From positions 1-64,000 of the forward strand of contig JAOBSW010001065.1 of NCBI GenBank assembly GCA_026214975.1: 64,000 nt of DNA. The letters run 5' to 3'. This DNA comes from Gentiana macrophylla. Its lineage: Eukaryota > Streptophyta > Magnoliopsida > Gentianales > Gentianaceae. The notes under the pieces are model-generated. The model was not told the origin of the DNA, made no database searches, and worked only from the letters and a program-made list of their open reading frames with translations. Below are positions 56,157 through 64,000 of the stretch, piece by piece (position 1 is the first letter of the stretch; each line of letters opens with the position of its first letter). A program made the position numbers and the translations under genes.

Positions 56157-57010
56157 GCCATATTTTATTTTTTATTTTTTTTTATTTTGTTTATTCGTTC
56201 CTGGATATGAGCTGAGCACGTCCTGAACAAGCATGTGAAACCGATCGTGCAGCCACTTGATTTCAACTCTTAAGTTGGTTTTGTGAGTTTTAATTTAAAG
56301 TTTGTTTCTTTATTATGTTTAATTTGTTTTTATGCAATTAAATCGAGAGATGTTTGCATGTTTGATGTTTAACGTTTGATGAAAATCGTTGTTAGACCTA
56401 GATCACCGTAGTAAAGATTAGATTTTTAACCTAAAAATAACGAGAGTTGCAAGGTTAAATTTCTAGGTTGCTAGATTGAGAAATCTTACACCTTTGTTAT
56501 GGAAGCGTTAATCTTTAAGATCGAGAGATGAGAGATTAATAGGCGAATTATCTACGAGAGTAGGAATTCATACCTTTGATAGGTGAACCACATCTTTATT
56601 AAATCTTCACTAAACGATCTAGGGTAGAAATTCAGAGTTGTGAGATAGGTGGATCATAGCTTGTTCGTCGTTGAATTAATTGAAAACCTTTGTGCCTTGT
56701 TCTTCGTTGCTTAGTTAGAATTTTATTTTCGTTTTAGAATATATTTTATTTTCATTAGTTAAGTTCGTAACTTTCCTTCCTGGCTTTGGACTGACAATCC
56801 TCTATCCAGTTTATTTTCCGTTTTAGTTTAGGTTTAGTAATAAATAGTAGTGACAATTTTAGAAGAATTAATAAGAACTAGATTAAACAACCCCGATTCC
56901 CTGTGATCGACTCCGGTATTAATCGCTATACTACGATCCCTACACTTGGGGAATACCGGATTTATAAATTTATTACTTGTTGTTTTGGTAGATAAAATCC
57001 GTGACAAGTT

Positions 57011-57030
57011 TTTTGCGCCGTTGCCGGGGA
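57011..57030 (+). other. Primer-binding site, tRNA-Asp type
   Basis: TTTTGCGCCGTTGCCGGGGA just after the LTR; one G of the usual TTGGCGCC is missing. Confidence 0.88.
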
Positions 57031-57262
57031 ACCGGACGGTTGTCTAGTTTTTGTTTTCCTATTTTTAATTTTACTTCGTGTTTGAACTATTTTTGGTAGT
57101 TTTTAATTAGATAATTAGGGTTTTTAGTTAGGGTTTAAGGTCTTCTTTAGTTCTCTTGGGGTTAGATTTTCTTTCCTTCAGTCTTGCTATCTATATCTTT
57201 TCTTTCCTTAAACCCTTTCTCTTTCTCGCAATTTTCGCTTCGTTCAGATTTTTCAGCTACCG

Positions 57263-57460
57263 AACGGGCGTCTAGGATCTTGGATGCCCGTCCGCTGGCG
57301 AACTTTCAATCCTGTTTTGTTCCATCCACTTAGACGAGCATCCGTAAATTTGGACGCCCGTTCAAGTTCTCTGAAGACCAGACGAGCGTTTGGGCATCCG
57401 AACGCCCGTCGATCCGGCGATTGAAGCGAGACGCCCGCCCAAACCTTTGGGACGCCCGTC
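57263..57460. repeat. Four paired GACGCCCGTC-type boxes in the leader
   Basis: Box starts: 57263/57283, 57333/57353, 57381/57401, 57430/57451, with distances 20, 20, 20 and 21 bp. They lie between PBS and gag start. Some pairs are inverted (AACGGGCGTC then GATGCCCGTC) and could form a hairpin. Confidence 0.88.
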
Positions 57461-57586
57461 ATTTCACCCTTTTCCTTAGTAATCCTTCTTTCTTTCTTTT
57501 CTTTTCTTCTCTTAGGCTTTAATTTTTAGTTTAGGTTTTTGGATTCTTAGTCTTTAGGTTCTTTTCACTTGTTTTTGGTCCGGTTT

Positions 57587-58556
57587 ATGCAAACTCGGAG
57601 TCAAAAGGACCGTTATTATACACCCCGACCCGAGCGAACCGTAGTCGGCCAAGCAGGTGGATTCTCCATTTGCGGTTGGAAGGAAGAGCCGAGCAAGATC
57701 TTGAGGATCGGCTAGCCAAAGAAATCACCGATTTTGTAATAATGGCTGCTAATAATAGAGCGTGACGTTGGCGAGACTACGCCATGCCACACCTTGATCC
57801 ACGATCAACCCGGCTATTGTCATTCCGGCCATCATCGCACGAACTTTGAGCTAAGGCTGGCCTCATTCAAATGATGCAAAGCATGCATCTATTTTCCATG
57901 GTTATCAGTCAGAGAATCCACACACTCTCTTGCATACATTCTTGGAGATATGCGGTACCACACGCATCCAAGGAGTAAGTGAGGATGCAATCAGACTGAA
58001 ACTTTTCCCATTTTCTCTAAAGGGAGAAGCGAAGGAGTGGTACACTTATCTTCCCTCTGAATCAATCACCACTTGGACTGAACTCGAAAAGGTGTTCTTG
58101 AGTCAATACTTTCCACCTTCAAAGACAGCCCAGTGTTTAAATGAAATATTCACTTTCTATCAGAAAGAGAATGAGTCTTTTTTCGATTGCTGGAAAAGAT
58201 TCAAATCTTTGCTGAGGAAGTGCCCCCACCACGGCTTGCCACTGCAAAGGCAAGTCAACACGTTCTTTAGTGGATTGATCGAGCTTACAAAAGGCATGGT
58301 CAATAGTTCATCTGGTGGGGCGTTTTTGAAGAAAACACCTGAAGAGGGATGGGCATTGTTCGAGGACATTGCTAAGTATAACTATGCTCCATCCTATCAA
58401 GCTATTCAAGCGCCTCCTCCTCCTAAGGTAGAGGAGGTAAACATGCAAAGTTTGATTGCCATGCTGCAGAAGCAGATGGCAGCATCTCAAATTCCAAATC
58501 CGATAAATCAAACTTCTTCTTTTCCACAGAACCTCGAGGTTCTCAGATCGTAGCTT
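57587..58556 (+). pseudogene. Athila gag, N-terminal region and capsid core
   Basis: The likely start is ATG at 57587 (MQTRSQKDRYYTPRPERTVV), typical of Athila gag. The frame stops at about 57711 and shifts until about 57880. From 57930 a 207-codon frame carries TFLEICGTTRIQGVSEDAIR, LFPFSLKGEAKEWYTYLPSE and a CPHHGLP region, the conserved capsid core. A frameshift near 58550 separates it from the zinc-knuckle part. Confidence 0.88.
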
Positions 58557-58576
58557 CTTCGTCGGTCGCCATATGA

Positions 58577-58993
58577 ATGACCGATTGTCGGTTTAATTCC
58601 CCTGCTCCTTATCAAGTGAATGTTGTTCATGATTATGGACAGTATAATCAAGTCACATGTCAATACTGTGACGAGGTGGGGCACACATCTAAATTCTGTC
58701 CTATGAACGGACAGAAGGCTGAAGTGAATGCGTTCTATGGCCAGAACAACCAAAGGTCTAATCAAGTTTCTGGCCAGCAAAATTTCCAAAACACCAGGTT
58801 TAATCAATCTTCTGGTTTCAATCCAAATTCGAATTTTAATTCTAATCAGAATTTCAATAGAAACCCCGGTTTTGCTCAGAACCAAAGCTCGAATTCTTCC
58901 AATTCTACTCAAAGGTTCAACCAGAATTGGCCTTCTAATTCCAATTATAATTTTCAAAGTCGGCCCAGCCAGCAATACTCTCAAAATTTTTGA
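58577..58993 (+). pseudogene. Athila gag zinc knuckle and Asn/Gln-rich tail
   Basis: 138 codons. Zinc knuckle C-x2-C-x4-H-x4-C in CQYCDEVGHTSKFC (residues 28-41), then an Asn/Ser/Phe/Gln-rich tail (about residues 52-138) like that of the element at 48.3-49.0 kb. It ends at a TGA that is probably a frameshift artefact, since the next block is readable in another frame. Confidence 0.85.
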
Positions 58994-59340
58994 AACTCTC
59001 CCAAGGCCCTTCAAGCTCAGGAGACCTCAAGGCTGAATGGAACTCATTCAGAGAGGTGCAAAACAAGAATATTCAGCTCTTTATAAGTACAAACAAGAAC
59101 CTTTAAAGGCAAATAGGGCAGCTGGCTGAGCAGTTAGCTTCAAGACCCCCAGGGCATCTGCCCAGTTTTACTGAAAAGAATCCAAAGGGCAGTCATGTTG
59201 CCCAGACCGATTTAAACAAAGGTCCTTGTACTGACCTCGTACCTTCAATTCCTTACGGTAGAGAGGAGGCCAGTGCAATGAACTTAAGAAGTGGTACTCA
59301 AGTTAGTGGTCCTTCCCACCGGGAAAACCAGCCCTCCCGC
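58994..59340 (+). pseudogene. Athila gag-protease linker, N-terminal part
   Basis: Readable in one frame with a single stop: EWNSFREVQNKNIQLFISTN, then QIGQLAEQLASRPPGHLPSF and AMNLRSGTQVS. This matches the conserved Athila linker. It is followed by a frameshift into the 59291 frame. Confidence 0.75.
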
Positions 59341-60526
59341 CATTGATAAGGCAGGAGGGGAAGCTGAGCACCTACACTCCCCTTTGCAAGGAAAGACTCA
59401 GGTGGCTGATCCCCTGAGAGGTGAAAAAGTTGGAGACCCTCAAGTGGCTGATCCCTTGAGGACTGAGGAAGCAAGCGGAAGTCAGGAGGCTGATCCCCTG
59501 ACTACAAAGAAATCTGAAAAAGTTGTTCGATGGAAAGATCTGGAAGATAAAGCTGTAAGTGCATCATCAAAGAAAGTCTTTTCTGAGAGTGAACTTAAGA
59601 TGCTTCCATTTCCACCGGGAAAGAGCAACATTTCCTTGAGTGAGGACAAAAAGTACGGAAAGGTGCTGAACCTTTTGATAAATACTCAGGTAAATCTTCC
59701 ATTATCCGAGGTCTTGGTCGAGATGCCTAAGTATACAAAATTCATCAAGGATGTTGTGTCTTCGAAAAAGAAGTTAGCAGGCATGGAAAGGCAAATTGGT
59801 GGGGATTGCTCCATGATTAATTATGAAGACTTACCAGTTAAAAGAGGTGACCCTGGCAAGTTCGTACTTACGGTATTAATGGGAGGTCTAGTCTTCCCTA
59901 ATTCTTTGTGTGATCTAGGTGCCTCTATAAGCCTTATGCCAATGTCTGTATGCAAACAGCTCGGTTTACAAGGCCTTTTAGAACCTACTACTATGAGTTT
60001 ACAATTCGCTGATAGATCCTCTAAGAAAGCTTCAGGGATCCTGAAAGACGTTTTGGTTCAGATTGATAGATTTACCTTTCCAGTCGATTGGTATGTTTTA
60101 GATATGGAGAAAGATGAAAACGTCCCCCTGATTCTTGGAAGACCTTTCTTATCTACAGCTAGAGCTCTCATCGATTGTGATGGTGGGCAAGTGACTATCC
60201 GAGTTGGTGATCAGGAGGTGAGTTACAATGTCTTAAAGTCCATTCAAGTACCCTCTGGTCCTCCAACCGGCATTTCCATTGATTATATGACAGATGATTT
60301 CACCGATTATATGGATCAGCAAGTCATGGATGTAGAAGCTGAATATGAGCGATTGGTTGATAATCTAAATACTCATGGTATGGTCAATCTAGATCAATTA
60401 GCAGCTGATTTTGAGGAAGAACTGTTGAGAGGAGAAGTTGAGGCGGTGGGACCACTGAGTAAGCTCAGTGATGTTGAGTTGAAAGGTGGAGATCTTAAGT
60501 GTAGTTTGGAAGACCCCCCCTACTGA
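59291..60526 (+). pseudogene. Athila linker and aspartic protease
   Basis: 411 codons. Residues about 38-72 hold a repeated (V/E)ADPL segment. Then come the PFPPGKSN and LPLSEVLVEMPKYTKFIKDV blocks, and the protease with CDLGASISLMP around residues 207-217, where DLG replaces the usual DSG/DTG as is normal for Athila, followed by LILGRPFLSTARALID. The C-terminal acidic stretch leads into RT. The stop at 60524-60526 follows a C7 run (60514-60520), a likely slippage frameshift. Confidence 0.9.
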
Positions 60527-61977
60527 TTTGGTTCTGAAGCCGTTGCCCAAACATCTAAAGTATGTGTTTTTAAGAGAAGGCGACAAGCTTCCGTTAATCA
60601 TATCCGCCAAGCTGTCTCGACTAGAAGAGATGAAATTGATCAACGTCTTGAAGAAAAATGAAAAGGCCTTTGGATGGCAGGTAGGAGATATCAGAGGGAT
60701 ATCTCCGGACATCTGTATGCACAAGATCAAGACTACTGAGGGTGCTAAATGTGTTAGACAGCCCCAGAGGAGGCTCAACCCTCATGTGCAAGAAGTCGTT
60801 AAAAAGGAAATCATTAAGCTTCTGGACATAGGAATCATTTATGCCATCGCTGATAGTGAATGGGTTTCCCCAACTCAAGTAGTTCCCAAGAAAGAAGGAA
60901 TTACAATTGAGAAGAATGAGAAGTGAGAGGAAATAGCATTGAGACTTGTTACTGGTTACAGAGTCTGCATCGATTATAGAAAGCTCAATGAGGTAACCAT
61001 GAAGGATCACTTTCCCCTTCCATTCATTGACCAGATGCTTGAGCGTCTGGCGGGGCACGCATTCTACTGCTTTCTGGACGGTTATTTCAGGATATTTCCA
61101 GATACCCATTGATCCAGCTGACCAAGAGAAAACCACTTTCACCTGCCCTTATGGTACATTCGCTTATAGGCGAATGCCATTTGGTCTCTGCAATGCCCCC
61201 GCTACATTTCAGAGATGTATGTTGGCTATCTTTGACGGGCTAGTAGAAAAGTGTATGGAGATTTTTATGGACGATTTTTCGGTTTTTGGTCAGTCTTTCG
61301 ATGATTGCCTTGACAATCTTGATCAAGCGTTATCCAGATGCGTGGAAAAGAACTTAGTGCTTAATTGGGAAAAATGCCATTTCATGGTAGACGAGGGCAT
61401 AGTTCTTGGCCATAAGATCTCAGCCAAGGGTATAGAAGTTGACAGGGCGAAAGTAGAAGCTATCGAGAAGATGAGCTACCCCAAGAATGTGCGTGAAGTG
61501 AGAGGTTTTCTAGGACATGTCGGTTTCTACAGAAGATTCATCCAAGATTTCTCCCAGATTGCCAAGCCCCTGTCTACTTTACTTAAGGAGGACGTTGAGT
61601 TCAATTTTGATGAGAGCTGCAAGCAAGCGTTTGAGGAGCTCAAAAATCGTTTAATATCTGCTCCAATTCTTATATCCCCTGACTGGAACTTACCTTTTGA
61701 GCTTATGTGCGACGCGTCAAACTATGTTGTTGGTGCGGTCTTAGGACAAAGGCTTAACGGGAAATTCCAGCTTATCTATTACGCCAGTCACACATTGAAT
61801 CCCTCTCAAGTTAACTACACGACCACTGAAAAGGAATTATTGGCCGTAGTCTTTGCTATAGACAAGTTTCGTAGTTACTTGTTAGGAGCTCCAATGATTG
61901 TGTGGACTGATCACGCTGCTTTGCGTTATCTGATGACTAAGAAAGAGGCTAAACCGCGCGCTCTTTGCATTGGATAA
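60527..61977 (+). pseudogene. Athila reverse transcriptase and RNase H
   Basis: RT begins in the frame LPKHLKYVFLREGDKLPLII. A TGA at 60924-60926 interrupts, and the same frame resumes with YRVCIDYRKLNEVTMKDHFP. A frameshift near 61080 leads to the 316-codon frame from 61027 with GYFQIPIDP, MPFGLCNAPATF, the catalytic F-M-D-D (61264-61275), GFLGHVGFYRRFI, and RNase H (MCDASNYVVGAVLG, ELLAVVFAIDKFRSY, TDHAALRYL). It ends at TAA 61975-61977 after a further shift. The catalytic residues are intact. Confidence 0.92.
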
Positions 61978-62344
61978 TCGACCTACAAGAGTTTGATGTT
62001 CAAATTAAAGACAAAAAGGGCGTTGAAAGCGTAGTGGTGATCATGTTTCTAGAATGCTAAATGAGGAGAAGGATGATCCGGATGATATAGATCTTTACTT
62101 TCCTCTAGAGAACATTATGCTTATCGACGGTTGTCCTCCTGATGTTCCATGGTATTCTTCCATTGTCAATTACCTTCATGCCCGATATCTCGATCCGGAT
62201 ATGTCTTATCAGGAGAAGAAAAAGTTCTTCTACGATTTAAAATCTTTCGTTTGTGATGAACCTTATCTTTTTAAGATCTCAGTAAAGATGGTACGCTTAG
62301 AAGATGTGTTCTGAGTCCGAAAGCGATGCGATATTATTGAGCGA
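61978..62344 (+). pseudogene. Athila RNase H-integrase connection
   Basis: Starts with WIIDLQEFDVQIKDKKGVE (shifted frame near 61965-62025), then the 86-codon frame 62054-62314 with MLNEEKDDPDDIDLYFPLEN and the LHARYLDPDMSYQEKKKFFY block. It leads into the integrase zinc finger, shifted again near 62310. Confidence 0.85.
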
Positions 62345-63748
62345 TTGCCACAGTGGACCTTTGGAGGTCACTTCGGTCCGTGGAAAACCGTTGCTAAGAT
62401 CTTCCAATCCTGTTTCTATTGGCCCACGATCTTTAAGGACACAGAAGCTTTCTGTAAAGCTTGTGATAGGTGCCAAAGAACCGGTACTCTGACAAGGAGT
62501 TTTGACATGCCCTTGAAACCCATCCTAGAATGCGAAGTCTTTGATGTTTGGGGCATTGATTTTATGGGACCATTCCCATCATCTTGTGGTAACAAATACA
62601 TCTTAGTCTGCGTAGATTACGTGTCAAAATGGGTGGAGGCTCAAGCCACTCCTCACAATGATCATAAAACGGTCATGAAATTTCTTAAGAAAAACATCTT
62701 CGTGAGGTTTGGATGTCCACGTGAATTGATCAGTGATGAAGGGACGCACTTCTGCAACCGACCCCTAGAGAATGTCCTTGAAAAGTATGGTGTTCGTCAC
62801 AAGACTGGCACACCATATCATCCGATGACTAGTGGTCAGGTTGAAAGGAGCAACCAGAGTATTAAGAAGATCCTGGAAAAGACGGTTAACAGTCATAGGA
62901 AAGACTGGAATTTGAAATTGGATGATGTACTATGGGCTTACAGGACCGCCTATAAGACTCCTATGGGTACATCTCCATATCAAATGGTTTATGGTCAGCC
63001 ATGTCATTTGCCAGTCGAGTTAGAACATAGAGCTTATTGGGCTACAAAGTTTCTGAACTTTGATTCCCAATCTTGTGGTAAGCATCGACTGCAGCAGTTG
63101 CATGAATTAGACGAGTTCAGACTCCAGGCCTATGAAAGTGCCAGGATCAGGAAAGAAAAGACAAAACTCCTTCACGATGCTAAAATTAAGAAAAGAGAAT
63201 TCCATGTAGGGGAACAAGTTCTTCTGTATAATTTCAGGTTACATCTGTTCCCTGGTAAGCTGAGGACACGATGGTCCGGTCCCTTTGAAATTCTCCAAAT
63301 TATTCCTGGAGGTGTTTTAGAACTACGCGGTTATGGTGACCAACCGTTTCGAGTGAATGGTCAAAGGTGCAAGCACTATATTGGTGAGCCTAAGGAGAAG
63401 CCTTTGATTGTCCGTTTCCTCGATACCCTCGGGTGTGGTGCTACAAAAGTCGAAGAATTCGACGAGTTTTCATCCGACCTGTTTTCAGAGGATGGCGGTA
63501 GTGGTCAATCTGAAGAAGTTCTAGCTGGTAGTTGGGATATGGAAGAGTTTGAGAGGGAGCGTCAGCTGAAACGTCATCAGAAGGCTCAGAGGATGAAGAA
63601 GTCAACCATGGGGAAGTTTAAGCGTGTTTGGAAAGCTATTAAAGGTTTTACCCCATGTGTAAAGTGCTGTTTCTGCAGCCAAACTGCTAATCAAAGTCTA
63701 GACGAGGTAGTGGCTGGCAGGAAAGTCAAATGGCCTGATCCAGGCTGA
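62345..63748 (+). CDS. Athila integrase with long C-terminal tail
   Basis: 467 codons in one frame. The end of the zinc finger (CKACDRC) is at about residues 38-44. Catalytic core: Asp in GIDFMGPF (codon 62558-62560), Asp in LISDEGTHF (62735-62737), Glu in TSGQVERSN (62843-62845), giving D-58-D-35-E. The chromodomain-free C-terminus runs through [21 protein letters not shown] and the GPF block. A tail of about 120 residues follows, Asp/Glu-rich then Arg/Lys-rich with a Cys cluster ([11 protein letters not shown]). The integrase initiator is not at 62345; this is the interior of the polyprotein. Confidence 0.9.
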   Translation: MPQWTFGGHFGPWKTVAKIFQSCFYWPTIFKDTEAFCKACDRCQRTGTLTRSFDMPLKPILECEVFDVWGIDFMGPFPSSCGNKYILVCVDYVSKWVEAQATPHNDHKTVMKFLKKNIFVRFGCPRELISDEGTHFCNRPLENVLEKYGVRHKTGTPYHPMTSGQVERSNQSIKKILEKTVNSHRKDWNLKLDDVLWAYRTAYKTPMGTSPYQMVYGQPCHLPVELEHRAYWATKFLNFDSQSCGKHRLQQLHELDEFRLQAYESARIRKEKTKLLHDAKIKKREFHVGEQVLLYNFRLHLFPGKLRTRWSGPFEILQIIPGGVLELRGYGDQPFRVNGQRCKHYIGEPKEKPLIVRFLDTLGCGATKVEEFDEFSSDLFSEDGGSGQSEEVLAGSWDMEEFERERQLKRHQKAQRMKKSTMGKFKRVWKAIKGFTPCVKCCFCSQTANQSLDEVVAGRKVKWPDPG

Positions 63749-64000
63749 GCTTAAACGGTGTCGAGCTAACGACATTAACCAACAGCACCACTAGGGGGCA
63801 ATCTAGATATCGTTATATTAGTTGTTTTTGTTTTGCTTCTGTAGTTTTAGTATTTAAGTTTTAGTATTTCAGTTTAGTTTACTAAGTTTTTAGCCTTATT
63901 AAGTTTTGTTTTTTTTTCTGTCAGTTAGTTGTGCTTTCTAGATATGGATTACGGAGTTCTACCAGAGGAGTTACCTTTCCTTAGGAGGATCCCACTTATC
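63749..64000 (+). other. Region after pol of the right-hand Athila element
   Basis: Begins with a CACTAGGGGGCAATC G-rich motif (63791-63805), comparable to the GGGGGGAGGCAACC motif of the other Athila element. Then AT-rich DNA to an ATG at 63944 opening a frame to the window edge (MDYGVLPEELPFLRRIPLI), possibly an env-like or additional gene. Too short to judge. Confidence 0.45.

Larger units (their letters stand above)
55582..57006 (+). repeat. 5' LTR of the right-hand Athila element
   Basis: Ends resemble each other inverted (TGTTAACGG / CCGTGACA). A pair of GACG boxes starts at 55913 and 55933, the TATA box is at 56040, and the TCGGTCGACCGA pair starts at 56123 and 56145. Near the 3' end it has the phrase CCCTGTGATCGACTCC (56902-56917) that mirrors GGTCGATCCCACAGGG in the minus-strand LTRs. 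Confidence 0.85.
55582..64000 (+). mobile_element. Athila element with gag and pol, truncated by the window edge
   Basis: 5' LTR 55582-57006 (1425 bp; TGTTAACGG to CCGTGACA), tRNA-Asp PBS, leader, gag, protease, RT, RNase H and integrase on the + strand. The preceding target site is ATGTT (55577-55581); the 3' LTR is outside the window. The polyprotein frame is broken in about six places, but long stretches (411, 316 and 467 codons) are intact, so decay is moderate. Confidence 0.92.

Noticed and set aside
58508..59014. 168-codon minus-strand frame rich in Ile and Arg
   Set aside because: Shadow of the Asn/Gln-rich gag tail of the right-hand Athila element.
60621..61142. 173-codon minus-strand frame
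   Set aside because: Antisense to Athila RT, which has strong motifs on the + strand.

Overview
This window is plant nuclear DNA, from an angiosperm judging by the mix of Reina, Athila/Tat, SIRE-type, TRIM and CACTA elements, an endogenous caulimovirid, and relics of plant genes. No intact host gene is visible. Nearly all of the 64 kb is transposable elements inserted into one another, plus decayed gene fragments. Most large open frames belong to Ty3/gypsy polyproteins, and nearly all of those are broken by frameshifts or stops.

Layout. 1-263: unassigned flank. 264-5344: decayed Reina-type chromovirus with both LTRs and a 5-bp target duplication (CTTAA). 5350-7817: relics of two plant genes on the + strand, a VPS26-like (retromer) fragment and a CER3-like (wax biosynthesis) fragment, both with recognisable exon borders. 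7818-16983: large LTR element with a non-coding interior (LARD-like; duplication TACAT). 16984-20368: more exon-like debris, a tandem TRIM array, and a CACTA-type terminus with an array of palindromic subterminal motifs. 20369-23545: minus-strand remnant of an Athila/Tat-like element with protease, a decayed primer-binding site and an LTR. 23546-52523: SIRE-type LTR pieces hosting a solo LTR (24429-25843; ATATT), a CACTA element (26454-42938) and a gag-protease Athila element (43068-52334; GAGAC). The CACTA holds a rearranged endogenous pararetrovirus (about 27.6-41.7 kb, minus strand). That virus is itself split in its coat-protein region by a young non-autonomous Athila-like element (32821-39782; AACCC). 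52524-55581: SIRE LTR fragments and a Tat-type RT fragment. 55582-64000: Athila element on the + strand that runs off the window, with LTR, primer-binding site, gag, protease, RT-RNase H and integrase.

How the parts relate. Target duplications and interrupted reading order give a clear nesting order: SIRE LTR, then CACTA, then pararetrovirus, then non-autonomous Athila-like element. Athila elements carrying pol, such as the one at the right end, could mobilise the gag-protease and empty-interior elements in trans, because all use a primer-binding site matching tRNA-Asp; this is an inference.

The most unusual signal is a set of paired short dyad boxes in three Athila-like elements, of type TCGGTCGACCGA or GACGCCCGTC. 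Members of a pair start 20-23 bp apart although the spacer sequence differs. They lie upstream of the LTR TATA box, in the transcribed part of the LTR, and in the leader between primer-binding site and gag. Second is a roughly 370-bp module shared, at about the same distance from the 5' LTR, by two otherwise unrelated empty LTR elements.
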